Of a stretch of DNA of 64,000 bases, positions 55,162-63,478 are shown one piece after another (within the stretch, counting starts at the first letter, position 1; each line of letters opens with the position of its first letter). A model generated the notes under the pieces. The model was not told the DNA's origin, ran no database searches, and saw only the letters and a program-made list of their open reading frames with translations. Position numbers and translations under genes: made by a program. The DNA is from Geodermatophilus bullaregiensis. Its GTDB lineage: Bacteria > Actinomycetota > Actinomycetes > Mycobacteriales > Geodermatophilaceae. Where the stretch lies: NCBI RefSeq assembly GCF_016907675.1, contig NZ_JAFBCJ010000001.1, forward strand, positions 682,001 through 746,000. The letters are read 5' to 3'.

Positions 55162-55647
55162 TCAGGAGCGGGCGGCCTCCATCGCGTTCCAGCGGGCGAG
55201 GTTGTACCGGGCGTCGACCAGGGCGTCGTGCGTGCCGGCCGGCTTGGGCGGGAGCTCGGGCCGGCCGACGTCGTCCCACCGCTGTCGCAGCTCCCGGGTG
55301 AACCGGGGCACCGCCCGCGGCAGCGCCGTCATCGGCCCCCACAGCTGGCACAGCGCCACGTGGTCGTAGGCGGCGAACCACGCCCAGAGCTCCACCTCCC
55401 CACCGGGGCCGGTGAGGAAGGCCAGCAGGTCGTCGCGGATGCGCTGCCGGCTGCGCCAGGCCCGGTCGGCCGGCGGCGGCAGCTGGTCGAGCACGTTGCG
55501 GCGCACCCACGGGATGGCCCGCCGCTCGTCGAACTCGGTGCTCACCGCGTAGAACTCGCGACCGGTCTCGTCCACGACGCCGATGGAGACGAGGTCGATC
55601 GTCGTGCCGTCCTCGATGAACTCGGTGTCGTAGAAGTACCGCCGCAC
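55162..55647 (-). CDS. 3'-5' exoribonuclease (Rv2179c type, DEDD)
   Basis: Rv2179c is a small 3'-5' exonuclease acting on RNA overhangs. The 161-residue protein shows DEDD residues in YFYDTEFIEDGT, the AAYDHVALCQLWGPM block and THDALVDARYN, and closely tracks the mycobacterial protein through CQLWGPMTALP and VPRFTRELRQ. A GTG three codons upstream is open, but GTG 55647 begins where Rv2179c begins and lies seven bases after TACGGT, so it is preferred. Confidence 0.93.
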   Translation of the reverse strand: MRRYFYDTEFIEDGTTIDLVSIGVVDETGREFYAVSTEFDERRAIPWVRRNVLDQLPPPADRAWRSRQRIRDDLLAFLTGPGGEVELWAWFAAYDHVALCQLWGPMTALPRAVPRFTRELRQRWDDVGRPELPPKPAGTHDALVDARYNLARWNAMEAARS

Positions 55648-55654
55648 GCGGCCC

Positions 55655-55660
55655 ACCGTA
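55655..55660 (-). promoter_or_regulatory. -10 element of a probable leaderless promoter (exoribonuclease)
   Basis: TACGGT on the minus strand, seven bases before the GTG at 55647; it helps choose that start over 55656. Confidence 0.5.
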
Positions 55661-55669
55661 AGCTCCCCC

Positions 55670-55730
55670 GGCCCCGTCCAGAGGCTCGTCCCGAGCGTGC
55701 GAGGGATGAGGAGGACGGGGTCCTTCCTCA
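55670..55730 (-). repeat. Stop-proximal hairpin element, copy 3 (3' of plsC)
   Basis: The ends GGCCCCGTCC and GGACGGGGTCC pair and the tail GGGGTCCTTCCTCA is shared with the other copies, but the stem bases differ on both sides together. The element starts at the plsC stop codon. Confidence 0.65.
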
Positions 55731-56489
55731 GCCGGCCAGCGACTCCGGTGCGCGGTCCCCGGCCTCGTCGACCGGGGGCTGCAGCCGGCCGATGACGTCG
55801 GCGGCGCTGGCGCCGGTGGCGTCCATGGCCTTCTTGACCGTCGCGCCGTAGACGTCGACGTACTCCTGGCCCGACAGCGTCATGATCTCGTACATGATCT
55901 CGTCGGTGATCGACCGCTCGACGAAGCGGTCACCGGCCAGGCCCTCGTAGCGGGAGAAGTCGAGGGGCTCGCCGAAGCGCACCGAGACCCGGAACAGCCG
56001 GCGCCCCAGGGGTCCGCGCCGGGGCGTGTACGTCATCGCCACCGGGACGACGGGAGCGCCGGTCTCCAGCGCCGTGCGGGCCACGCCGGTCTTGCCGCGG
56101 AAGAGGCGGCCGTCGGGCGAGCGGGTGCCCTCGGGGTAGATGCCGAGCAGGCGGCCCTGGTGCAGCATCTCGATACCGGTGCGGATGGCACCCTCGGCGG
56201 CGGTGGCGCTGGAGCGGTCGATGGGCACCTGCCCGGCGGCGGAGAAGAAGGCCCGCCGCAGGCGGCCCTTGAGCCCGGTGCCGGTGAAGTACTCGGCCTT
56301 GGCGAGGAAGGTGACCCGCCGCCGCAGCGACAGCGGCATGAAGATCCAGTCGGCCGCCGCCAGGTGGTTGCTCGCGAGGATCGCCGCACCGCCCGCCGGC
56401 ACGTGCTCGCGACCCTCCACCCGGGGGCGGAAGACCAGCTTCGCGACCGGGCCGATCGCCACGAACTTGAGGAACCAGTAGAACAACAC
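55728..56489 (-). CDS. plsC: 1-acyl-sn-glycerol-3-phosphate acyltransferase (Rv2182c-like)
   Basis: PlsC acylates lysophosphatidic acid in phospholipid synthesis at the membrane. The 253-residue protein has the catalytic NHLAAADWIF (NH-x4-D), RVTFLAKAEYFTGTGLKG, GQVPIDRS and YPEGTRSPDG, all in family order. The start is uncertain: GTG 56489 lies one base from AGGGAGG, while the next codon, TTG 56486, is better spaced. A -10-like TAGTCT lies about 20 bases upstream. The divergent neighbour is a membrane protein of unknown role. Confidence 0.92.
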   Translation of the reverse strand: MLFYWFLKFVAIGPVAKLVFRPRVEGREHVPAGGAAILASNHLAAADWIFMPLSLRRRVTFLAKAEYFTGTGLKGRLRRAFFSAAGQVPIDRSSATAAEGAIRTGIEMLHQGRLLGIYPEGTRSPDGRLFRGKTGVARTALETGAPVVPVAMTYTPRRGPLGRRLFRVSVRFGEPLDFSRYEGLAGDRFVERSITDEIMYEIMTLSGQEYVDVYGATVKKAMDATGASAADVIGRLQPPVDEAGDRAPESLAG

Positions 56490-56672
56490 GCCTCCCTGGG
56501 GAAATGCCAGACTAGGGAGCCGGGTGCCCCGCCGACAATCGGCCCCCGGACGCACGCGGCCCGCGCGCGTTCCCCAGCCCGCCGGGCGGCACCGCCGCCG
56601 GACGCCGAGGAGGACCACCGTGGCTGGAGACCGGCCGACCGGGCGGCGGGCGCCCGCCGCCGGGACGCGTCC

Positions 56673-57365
56673 GTGACCGGCCCGCGGCGCGGCCGGGGCC
56701 GTCGCGACAACGGCCTGGACGCCGCGCTGTGGGCGCCGCTGCGCGACGTGGACCCGCGGGTCGGGGAGCACCTGCTCGACGTGCTGCGCGAGGCCGGGAT
56801 CGCCGCCTACCTGGAGCCGGCCGCCGACGTCGAGCCCTACACGCGCACGGTCACCTTCCCCAGCCCGCCGGCCGACCGCCTGTTCGTCGACCGGGCGCGG
56901 CTGGGCGAGGGCCGCACCCTGGTGGACCGGCACGGCGACGAGCACGCCCCCGCCCCGGCGGTGCGCGGCCCGTCGGCCGAGCGGCGGGCGGTGCGCCGCG
57001 ACCTCGACGAGGACGCCGAGTGGGCGCGCATCGTGGCGGCCTACGAGGCCGAGCACGGGCGCACCGTCGTCGAGACGCCCACGCCGCCCGTGGCCGCGGC
57101 GGTGCCCGAGGAGGAGCCGCTCGCGGAGGAGCACTACGAGCCGCCGCCGGCGCCGCCGGTCCCGCTGCCCTCGCCCTCCACGCTGTACGCGGTGCTGCTC
57201 GCGGCCGCCGGCGCGGTGCTGCTCGGCGCGCCGGGCGTGCTCGGCCTGACCACCGACACCGGCCTGGTGCTCGGCGTGGCCGCCCTCGTGGGCAGCGCGG
57301 GGCTGTTCCTGTCGCGGATGCGCGAGCGCTCCACCGACGACGGCGACGACGGCGCGGTCGTCTAG
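56673..57365 (+). CDS. Hypothetical protein with two C-terminal membrane helices
   Basis: I do not recognise a family. The 230-residue product has an N-terminal globular region (DAALWAPLRDVDPRVGEHLLDVLREAG, then AAYLEPAADVEPYTRTVTFPSP), an acidic and Pro-rich linker, and two membrane helices (about 167-190 and 195-215) with a charged C-terminus. The globular part would be cytoplasmic. It lies between plsC and glk in the position of uncharacterised genes in Streptomyces. The GTG at 56673 is a choice among several. Confidence 0.7.
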   Translation: MTGPRRGRGRRDNGLDAALWAPLRDVDPRVGEHLLDVLREAGIAAYLEPAADVEPYTRTVTFPSPPADRLFVDRARLGEGRTLVDRHGDEHAPAPAVRGPSAERRAVRRDLDEDAEWARIVAAYEAEHGRTVVETPTPPVAAAVPEEEPLAEEHYEPPPAPPVPLPSPSTLYAVLLAAAGAVLLGAPGVLGLTTDTGLVLGVAALVGSAGLFLSRMRERSTDDGDDGAVV

Positions 57366-57402
57366 GGGAGGACCCCTCCTGCCCCGCCCTGAGGAGCTCG
57401 GG

Positions 57403-58383
57403 TCAGGGCGCCACCCGGCGGGCGAGGTCCGCGGCGCCGACCAGGCCGGCCTGCGCGCCCAGCGCGGCGCCCACCACCCGCGGGCCCGGCCGGAAGCCGC
57501 GGCCGGGCAGCGCCCGGTCGAGCCGCTCGCGCGCGGGCCGCAGCACCATCTCCCCCAGCACGCTGACGCCGCCGCCGATGACCACGACGTCGGGGTCGAG
57601 GACCGCGGCCAGGTCGGCGATGCCCTGACCGAGCCACTCCCCGACGTCGCTCACCAGGCTCAGCGCCACCGGGTCCCCCTCCGCGGCGGCCCGCGCGACG
57701 TCCTCGCCGGTCAGCCGCGCGGCGTCCCCGGCCACCCGGTCGAGCAGCCGGGCCGCCGCGGCCGGGGAGCGGGTGGCCACCTGGCGGGCGGTCGTGCCCA
57801 GCGCGCTGCCGCTGGCGTACTGCTCCCAGCAGCCGCGGTTGCCGCACGGGCACAGCCGGCCGTCGGGGACCACGCGCATGTGGCCCCACTCCCCCGCGAC
57901 GCCGTGCGCGCCCCGCTGCAGGCGCCCGTCGGCGACGATGCCGCCGCCGATCCCGGTGCCGAGCGTGATGCACAGGGCCAGCTCGGCCCCGCGGGCAGCG
58001 CCGAAGCGGTACTCGGCCCACGCGGCGGCGTCGGCGTCGTTGCCCACCCACACCGGCCGCTGCAGCCGGGCGACGAGGTCCCTGCGCAGCGTGCTGTGCC
58101 GCCAGGCCAGGTGCGGGCTGAACAGCACGACGTCACCGGCGCGGTCGAACCACCCGGCCGCGCCCACGCCCACCGCGGCCAGCGGCCCGCCGTGCCGGCC
58201 GGCGAGCTCCTCGACCACCGCGGCGACGGCGGCCTCGGTCTCGCCGACCGAGGCGGTCGGCGTCGACCGCCGGGCCGTCTCGAGCACCGTGCCGTCGGGC
58301 GCGACGACGCCGCCGGCCACCTTGGTGCCGCCGACGTCGACCCCCAGGGCGGGCAGCCCGGCGAGGTCGCTCCCGGCGGCCAC
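57403..58383 (-). CDS. glkA: ROK family glucokinase
   Basis: Glucokinase phosphorylates glucose with ATP and in Streptomyces also mediates carbon repression. The 326-residue protein has the phosphate loop LGVDVGGTKVAGGVV, the sugar-binding WVGNDADAAAWAEYRFG and GEWGHM, and the zinc motif CPCGNRGCWEQYAS. The GTG start directly abuts the stop of the small Cys-motif gene upstream. Gene order with the ArsA-like ATPase and SRPBCC genes matches glkA of S. coelicolor. Confidence 0.93.
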   Translation of the reverse strand: MAAGSDLAGLPALGVDVGGTKVAGGVVAPDGTVLETARRSTPTASVGETEAAVAAVVEELAGRHGGPLAAVGVGAAGWFDRAGDVVLFSPHLAWRHSTLRRDLVARLQRPVWVGNDADAAAWAEYRFGAARGAELALCITLGTGIGGGIVADGRLQRGAHGVAGEWGHMRVVPDGRLCPCGNRGCWEQYASGSALGTTARQVATRSPAAAARLLDRVAGDAARLTGEDVARAAAEGDPVALSLVSDVGEWLGQGIADLAAVLDPDVVVIGGGVSVLGEMVLRPARERLDRALPGRGFRPGPRVVGAALGAQAGLVGAADLARRVAP

Positions 58384-58746
58384 TCAGCCGATCTCGATGT
58401 GCTGCACCGGCGGCGGCGTCGGCGTCGGTGCCGGGGGGACGCCGTCGTCCGGCGGCCCCGGCTCGACGGGGTCCGCGGCGCGCGGCGCCTCGTCGGCGAC
58501 GGCGCGCAGCGCGGCGGCGGCGGTGGTCAGGGCGTCGGCCAGCGCCGCGCTCACCTCCGGCCGGCGGGCGACGGCGGCCAGCTGGCACACCGGGCACCAG
58601 CGGCAGTCGCCGCCGGGCACGTGACCGGCGGCGCCACCCGGGTCACCCGCCTGCTCGCGGACCTCCGTCCACGCCTCGCTCCAGGTCTGCCCCAGGCCGG
58701 CGACCACCCGCCGCGCCTGGTCGAGCCAGTCGGTCCCCTCGCTCAC
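58384..58746 (-). CDS. Small hypothetical protein with a CxxC motif
   Basis: The 120-residue protein has one notable motif, GGDCRWCPVCQLAAVARRPEV near residue 47, with three Cys that could bind a metal, between a helical N-terminus and a Pro-rich acidic tail. It overlaps the ArsA-like ATPase gene by GTGA and abuts glkA, so the three are one operon. Similar small genes occur at this place in other actinobacteria. The function is unknown. Confidence 0.75.
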   Translation of the reverse strand: MSEGTDWLDQARRVVAGLGQTWSEAWTEVREQAGDPGGAAGHVPGGDCRWCPVCQLAAVARRPEVSAALADALTTAAAALRAVADEAPRAADPVEPGPPDDGVPPAPTPTPPPVQHIEIG

Positions 58747-59906
58747 CGCGTCCTCCCCTCGGCCGCCAGCAGGTCGGCCGGCCACAGCTGCGGATCCGCC
58801 GCGAACCCCACCTCGAGCCGCGCCGCGGCGGTGCCCGGGTCGGCGAGGCTGCCCGCGGTCACCACGCAGCGGCGCAGCAGCGGGTCCAGGCGCAGCGACC
58901 GGCGCGTGCCGGCCGCCGTCACCACCAGGTCGTCCTCCCAGCGGGTCAGCGCCACCCCCGACCGCTCGGCGAAGGGCAGGGGCAGCGTCAGCCGCCAGCC
59001 GCCGTCGACGCGCTCGGGTGCGGGGACCTCGGCGCTGCCGGCCGGTCCGGGCAGGTCGGTGAGCAGCGCGGCCAGCGCGTCGGCGTCCTCGGGGACGCGC
59101 GCCGACTCGGCGACCGTCCGCACCGGGGCGACGCCGGCCAGCGCGACGAGGGCGGCCTCCTGCTCCGCGGCCCGCGCGGCCCACCACGCACCCGTGCCCC
59201 CCTCGGGCAGCACGCGCGCGAGCACGCCGACCGGGCACTGCCCGTGCACCGCCATCGCCGTCGTCGCGGCGTGCAGGCCCGCGACGGCTCCGGGCCGCGG
59301 CGGGGCCACCAGCCAGACGGCGGTCCGCGCCGGGTCGGTCAGCGTCACCCGGTCCAGGAGCGCCTCCAGTGCGGGGACCGCGCCGAGGGCGACGTCGGCC
59401 GCGCCGCGGCGCAGCGTGCCGGTCCGGACCGCGGCGGCGCGGACCGCGGCCAGCACCCGCAGCCGGGTGGGCACCGCCTGCTCCAGCCACCAGCGCAGCG
59501 TGCCGGGCAGGGCCAGCAGCCCGGCCGCCGTCTCCAGCGGTCCGGCGTCGAGGACGACGAGGTCGGCGGGGGCACCGCTGCGGTCACCGGCCACCCGGCC
59601 CAGGGCGGCGAGCACCGCGAGCTCGCCGACACCGGGCACCGGCACCACGGACGTGGCCGGCGGCAGGACGAGGTCGGGGACGGTGGCGGTGAGCTCGGCG
59701 GCCCAGCCGCCCCACAGCACCTCGAGCTCGGCCTGCGGCTCCGCCCGGACGACGTCGAGGCCCGGCTCGGTGGCCGCTCCGGGCGGCGGGTCCTGGCGGG
59801 TGACGAGTACCGTGCGGTGCCCGGCGCGGGCGGCGCGCACGGCGGCGGCCGCGGCGAGGGTGGTGGTGCCGGCTCCGCCGGGACCGGTGAACAGCAGGGT
59901 CGGCAC
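58743..59906 (-). CDS. ArsA/GET3-like ATPase family protein with altered Walker A (Rv2184c-like)
   Basis: The 387-residue protein has the layout of ArsA-like ATPases: TLLFTGPGGAGTTTLAAAAA at the start, DLVVLDAGPLETAAGLLALP for the Walker B/switch region and a C-terminal beta domain ending LRRCVVTAGSL. The Walker A motif, normally GKGGVGKTT, reads GPGGAGTTT here, so both lysines are gone and ATP hydrolysis is doubtful. The M. tuberculosis homologue also departs from consensus. It probably works with the adjacent SRPBCC protein; the role is unknown. Confidence 0.85.
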   Translation of the reverse strand: MPTLLFTGPGGAGTTTLAAAAAVRAARAGHRTVLVTRQDPPPGAATEPGLDVVRAEPQAELEVLWGGWAAELTATVPDLVLPPATSVVPVPGVGELAVLAALGRVAGDRSGAPADLVVLDAGPLETAAGLLALPGTLRWWLEQAVPTRLRVLAAVRAAAVRTGTLRRGAADVALGAVPALEALLDRVTLTDPARTAVWLVAPPRPGAVAGLHAATTAMAVHGQCPVGVLARVLPEGGTGAWWAARAAEQEAALVALAGVAPVRTVAESARVPEDADALAALLTDLPGPAGSAEVPAPERVDGGWRLTLPLPFAERSGVALTRWEDDLVVTAAGTRRSLRLDPLLRRCVVTAGSLADPGTAAARLEVGFAADPQLWPADLLAAEGRTR

Positions 59907-59913
59907 GGCCGGG

Positions 59914-60345
59914 TCAGCCCTCGACGCGCTTCTTGAGCTCCCGTAGCGCGGTGTCGAGGACGACCTTCTCCGCCCGGCGCTTGAGCATCCCGATCATCGG
60001 GATCGCCGTGTCCACGGTCAGCCGGTAGGTCACCTCGGTGCCGCCGTCGGTCTCGCGCAGCGTGTAGGAGCCGTCCTGACGCCGCATGATCCGGCTGCTG
60101 ACCAGGGTCCAGGAGACCTGCCGGTCGTCGTCCCACGTGTAGTCGAGGACGTAGTCGTCGGCGAGGACGGTGGCGTCGATGACGAAGCGCACCCGCCGGG
60201 CACGCCCGTCGGGGCCGCTCTCGAGCACGTCGACGGTCTTGGCCGCCTGCACCCACTGCGGATAGGCCGCGAAGTCGGCGATGACCGTCATCACGTCGGT
60301 CGCCGGAGCCCTCACGACGATCGACTGGGTGGACTGCTCGGCCAT
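59914..60345 (-). CDS. SRPBCC (polyketide cyclase/START-like) family protein
   Basis: The 143-residue protein matches Rv2185c: SIVVRAPATDVMTVIADF, YPQWVQAAKTVDVLE and TYRLTVDTAIPMIGMLKRRAEK. The fold makes a hydrophobic pocket for lipids or aromatics. Ligand unknown. The ATG at 60345 follows TAGCCT by six bases, so it leads the unit that continues through the ArsA-like ATPase to glkA, all transcribed away from fadD15. Confidence 0.9.
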   Translation of the reverse strand: MAEQSTQSIVVRAPATDVMTVIADFAAYPQWVQAAKTVDVLESGPDGRARRVRFVIDATVLADDYVLDYTWDDDRQVSWTLVSSRIMRRQDGSYTLRETDGGTEVTYRLTVDTAIPMIGMLKRRAEKVVLDTALRELKKRVEG

Positions 60346-60351
60346 GCGGAG

Positions 60352-60357
60352 AGGCTA
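60352..60357 (-). promoter_or_regulatory. -10 element of a probable leaderless promoter (SRPBCC gene)
   Basis: TAGCCT on the minus strand, six bases before the ATG at 60345. Confidence 0.5.
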
Positions 60358-60421
60358 ACCGCTGCCGATCCGGCCGCAGGTCCAGCCATCCGGTGGCTAC
60401 TCACCGGTAGGAAGCTGCCGG

Positions 60422-60427
60422 TAGATT
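60422..60427 (+). promoter_or_regulatory. -10 element upstream of fadD15
   Basis: TAGATT lies eight bases before a GTG at 60436. Homology puts the protein start at 60496, so this promoter would give a leader of about 60 bases. Confidence 0.5.
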
Positions 60428-60495
60428 CGGCGGACGTGTCCCGCTCCGGACCGAGGGCACCGGCGCCCCGGACGAGCGGGGAGGAAGGACGAGGC

Positions 60496-62289
60496 GTGCG
60501 CGAGTTCAGCGTCCCCGCGACGACCGAGGTGGGCCCGCACGAGGCGCTCACCGACATGCTGGCCGAGAACGTCGCCGAGCACGGCGACGAGGTGGGCCTG
60601 CGCATCCAGCGCGACGGCCGGTGGGAGGACGTCACCTGGCGGGAGTTCGGTGAGCAGGTCGCCGGCGTCGCGAAGGGACTGGTCGCGGCCGGGGTCCGGG
60701 CCGGTGACCGGGTCGCCCTGCAGGCCAGGACCCGCTACGAGTGGACCGTCCTCGACTTCGCCATCTGGACCGCCGGCGCGGTGACCGTGCCGGTGTACGA
60801 GACCTCCAGCCCCGACCAGGTGGCCTGGATCCTCGCCGACTCCGGCGCCACCGCGGCGGTCGTCGAGCGCGCCGAGCACGCCGCCGCCGTCGACTCGGTG
60901 CGTGACCAGGCCCCCGACCTCGGCCCGCTCTACGTCATCGAGGACGACGCCGTCGGCACGCTCACCGCCGCCGGGGCCGACGTCCCCGACAGCGAGCTCG
61001 AGGCCCGCCGGGCGACCCTGGGCGCCGACAGCCTGGCCACGCTGATCTACACCAGCGGCACCACCGGCCGGCCCAAGGGCTGCGAGCTGACGCACGGGAA
61101 CTTCCTGTTCGAGGTCGGCAACGGGATGGCCCTGCTCGACCGGTTCATGAACACGCAGGGCTCGCTGCTGCTGTTCATCCCGCTGGCGCACGTGCTGGCC
61201 CGCGTGATGCAGGTCGGCGCGGTCAAGACCCGCACGGTCATCGGCCACACCCCCGACGTGAAGAACCTGCTCGAGGACCTCGCCGGCTTCCGGCCGACCT
61301 TCGTCCTCGCCGTCCCCCGGGTGTTCGAGAAGGTCTACAACTCCGCGAAGGCCAAGGCGGAGGGCGACGGCAAGGGCAGGGTCTTCGACCGGGCCGCGCG
61401 GGTGGCCATCGACTGGTCCCGCGCCCAGGACACCGGCGGCGCCGGCCTGCTGCTGCGCGTCCAGCACGCGCTGTTCGACCGGCTGGTCTACGGCAAGCTG
61501 CGCGCCGCGCTCGGCGGCCGCTGCCTCGGCGCGATCTCCGGCGGCGCCCCGCTGGGCGAGCGGCTGGGCCACTTCTTCCGCGGCATCGGCGTCACCGTCT
61601 TCGAGGGCTACGGACTGACCGAGACGACCGCGGCCGCGTCGGTCAACCACGACGGCGCGCTGCGCATCGGCACCGTCGGCCGGCCGCTGCCCGGCGTCGC
61701 CGCCCGGATCGCCGAGGACGGCGAGATCCTGCTGCGCGGCGGTGTGGTCATGCGCGGCTACTGGGAGAACGAGCAGGCCACCGCCGAGGCGATCGACCCC
61801 GACGGCTGGTTCCACACCGGCGACATCGGCGAGATCGACACCGACGGCTTCATCAGGATCACCGGGCGCAAGAAGGAGATCCTGGTGACCGCCGGTGGCA
61901 AGAACGTCGCCCCCGCCGTCCTCGAGGACCGGCTGCGCGCGCACCGGCTGGTCAGCCAGTGCATCGTCGTGGGCGACCAGCGGCCCTTCATCGCCGCGCT
62001 GGTCACCCTGGACGCCGAGGCGCTGCCGCTGTGGCTGGAGTCCAAGGGCAGGCCGGCCGACACCCCGGTGGAGGAACTGGTCGACGACCCCGACGTCCGG
62101 GCCGAGCTCGACGCCGCCGTCGCCGAGGCCAACCGGGCCGTGTCCCAGGCCGAGGCGATCAAGAGGTACCGCGTGCTCGCCACCGACTTCACCGAGGACA
62201 ACGGGATGCTCACCCCGAGCCTGAAGCTCAAGCGCTCGGTGGTCATGAAGGAGTTCGACCCCGAGGTCGAGGCGCTGTACGCCCGGTAG
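60496..62289 (+). CDS. fadD15: Long-chain fatty-acid--CoA ligase (FadD15-like)
   Basis: The enzyme activates fatty acids to acyl-CoA through acyl-AMP. The 597-residue protein has the AMP-binding loop TLIYTSGTTGRPKGCELT, EGYGLTETT, GWFHTGDIG and the C-terminal lysine region GGKNVAPAVLED. GTG 60496 gives VREFSVPATTEVG, matching the start of Rv2187 (MREISVPAP), so it is preferred over the GTG at 60436. It is single-gene and convergent with pimB. Chain-length preference cannot be read. Confidence 0.94.
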   Translation: MREFSVPATTEVGPHEALTDMLAENVAEHGDEVGLRIQRDGRWEDVTWREFGEQVAGVAKGLVAAGVRAGDRVALQARTRYEWTVLDFAIWTAGAVTVPVYETSSPDQVAWILADSGATAAVVERAEHAAAVDSVRDQAPDLGPLYVIEDDAVGTLTAAGADVPDSELEARRATLGADSLATLIYTSGTTGRPKGCELTHGNFLFEVGNGMALLDRFMNTQGSLLLFIPLAHVLARVMQVGAVKTRTVIGHTPDVKNLLEDLAGFRPTFVLAVPRVFEKVYNSAKAKAEGDGKGRVFDRAARVAIDWSRAQDTGGAGLLLRVQHALFDRLVYGKLRAALGGRCLGAISGGAPLGERLGHFFRGIGVTVFEGYGLTETTAAASVNHDGALRIGTVGRPLPGVAARIAEDGEILLRGGVVMRGYWENEQATAEAIDPDGWFHTGDIGEIDTDGFIRITGRKKEILVTAGGKNVAPAVLEDRLRAHRLVSQCIVVGDQRPFIAALVTLDAEALPLWLESKGRPADTPVEELVDDPDVRAELDAAVAEANRAVSQAEAIKRYRVLATDFTEDNGMLTPSLKLKRSVVMKEFDPEVEALYAR

Positions 62290-62313
62290 GGACCGCCTCA
62301 CCGCTCGTGCGAT

Positions 62314-62343
62314 CGCGGCGGGCCCTGCACGGGGCCCGCCGCG
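62314..62343. terminator. Bidirectional terminator between fadD15 and pimB
   Basis: CGCGGCGGGCCC pairs with GGGCCCGCCGCG as a perfect 12-bp stem with a six-base loop TGCACG, between two convergent stops 58 bases apart. Confidence 0.82.
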
Positions 62344-62347
62344 GGGC

Positions 62348-63478
62348 TCACGGTTCGAGCAGGTCGGCGAAGGTGGCCGCGATCGTCGTCCAGGACCAGC
62401 GCTGCTCCACCCACGCCCGCCCGGCGGCGCCCATCGCCCGCGCCCGCGCCGGGTCGTCGAGCAGCGCGGTGACCGCGGCGGCCACCGCCTCCGGGGAGCG
62501 GGGCTCGCGGACGACGGTCCCGGTCTCGCCGTCGCGCACCGCCTCGGGCGCTCCGCCCGACGTGCCGCCCACCACCGGCAGCCCGCACGCGGCGGCCTCC
62601 AGGTAGACCATCCCCAGCCCCTCGACGTCCAGGCCGCCGCGGCGGGTGCGGCAGGGCATGGCGAAGACGTCGCCCGCGGCGTAGTGCTCCGGCAGCCGCG
62701 CGGGCGCGACCGGGCCGGTGAGCACCACCGAGGCGGCCAGCCCGCGGTCGGCCACCGCACGCCGCAGCCGCGCCTCGTCCGGGCCGCCGCCGACCAGCAG
62801 CAGCCGCGCGCCGGGGTGCCGGGCCAGCACCGCCGGCCAGGCCGCGACCAGCACGTCCTGCCCCTTGCGCGGCACCAGCCGGGACACGCAGACCACGACC
62901 GGGCCCTCCCCCAGCCCGTGCCGCCGGCGCACCGCCGTCCCGTCGACGGCGGGGGCGAACCGGTCGACGTCGACCCCCGGCGGGAGCTGGGCCAGCCGCA
63001 CCCGCCCGCGGAGCGCCGGCGCCAGGCGGCCGCGGGTGTACTCGCTGATGTAGGTCAGCACGTCCAGCCCGCCGGCGATGCGCCGCAGCACGTGCCGCGC
63101 GCCGGGCAGCGCGACCCAGCCCGTCTCGTGGCCGTGCGTGGCGCCGACCAGCCGGCGCACCCCGGCCTCGCGGAGCGCCGGCGCGAGCAGGCCCAGGGGC
63201 GCCGCGGCGCCGAAGAAGGCGGTGTCGCAGCCGTGCCGCCGGGCGAGGGCGGCCGCCGCGCGGGCCACGCCCGGGGTGGGCAGCAGCACCCCGGTCGGGT
63301 GACGCACCACCTCGTACGGCAGCGCCGCGTCGTGGGCCTCCCAGCCGGGCGAGCGGGAGGCCAGCACCACCAGGGAGTCCGGCGGACGCCGGGCGAGCAG
63401 CGCGGCGACGAAGGTCTGGATGCCGCCCTGCCGGGGCGGGAAGTCGTTGGTGACGACGAGGGTCCGCCGGGCGCTCAC
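62348..63478 (-). CDS. pimB: GDP-mannose-dependent phosphatidylinositol mannosyltransferase PimB'-like (GT4)
   Basis: PimB' adds the second mannose in phosphatidylinositol mannoside synthesis on the inner membrane face. The 376-residue protein has NDFPPRQGGIQTFVAALL, ATHGHETGWVALPG, the donor-binding SRLVPRKGQDVLV, and EGLGMVYLEAAACGLPVVGG, the E-x7-E motif of GT4 enzymes. The GTG overlaps the stop of the M48 peptidase gene by GTGA. Position after fadD15 matches Rv2188c. A different mannosyl acceptor is possible. Confidence 0.9.
   Translation of the reverse strand: MSARRTLVVTNDFPPRQGGIQTFVAALLARRPPDSLVVLASRSPGWEAHDAALPYEVVRHPTGVLLPTPGVARAAAALARRHGCDTAFFGAAAPLGLLAPALREAGVRRLVGATHGHETGWVALPGARHVLRRIAGGLDVLTYISEYTRGRLAPALRGRVRLAQLPPGVDVDRFAPAVDGTAVRRRHGLGEGPVVVCVSRLVPRKGQDVLVAAWPAVLARHPGARLLLVGGGPDEARLRRAVADRGLAASVVLTGPVAPARLPEHYAAGDVFAMPCRTRRGGLDVEGLGMVYLEAAACGLPVVGGTSGGAPEAVRDGETGTVVREPRSPEAVAAAVTALLDDPARARAMGAAGRAWVEQRWSWTTIAATFADLLEP

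Noticed and set aside
60436..60495. A longer fadD15 start at GTG 60436
   Set aside because: The added 20 residues are Pro/Arg-rich and absent from Rv2187, whose start aligns with 60496.
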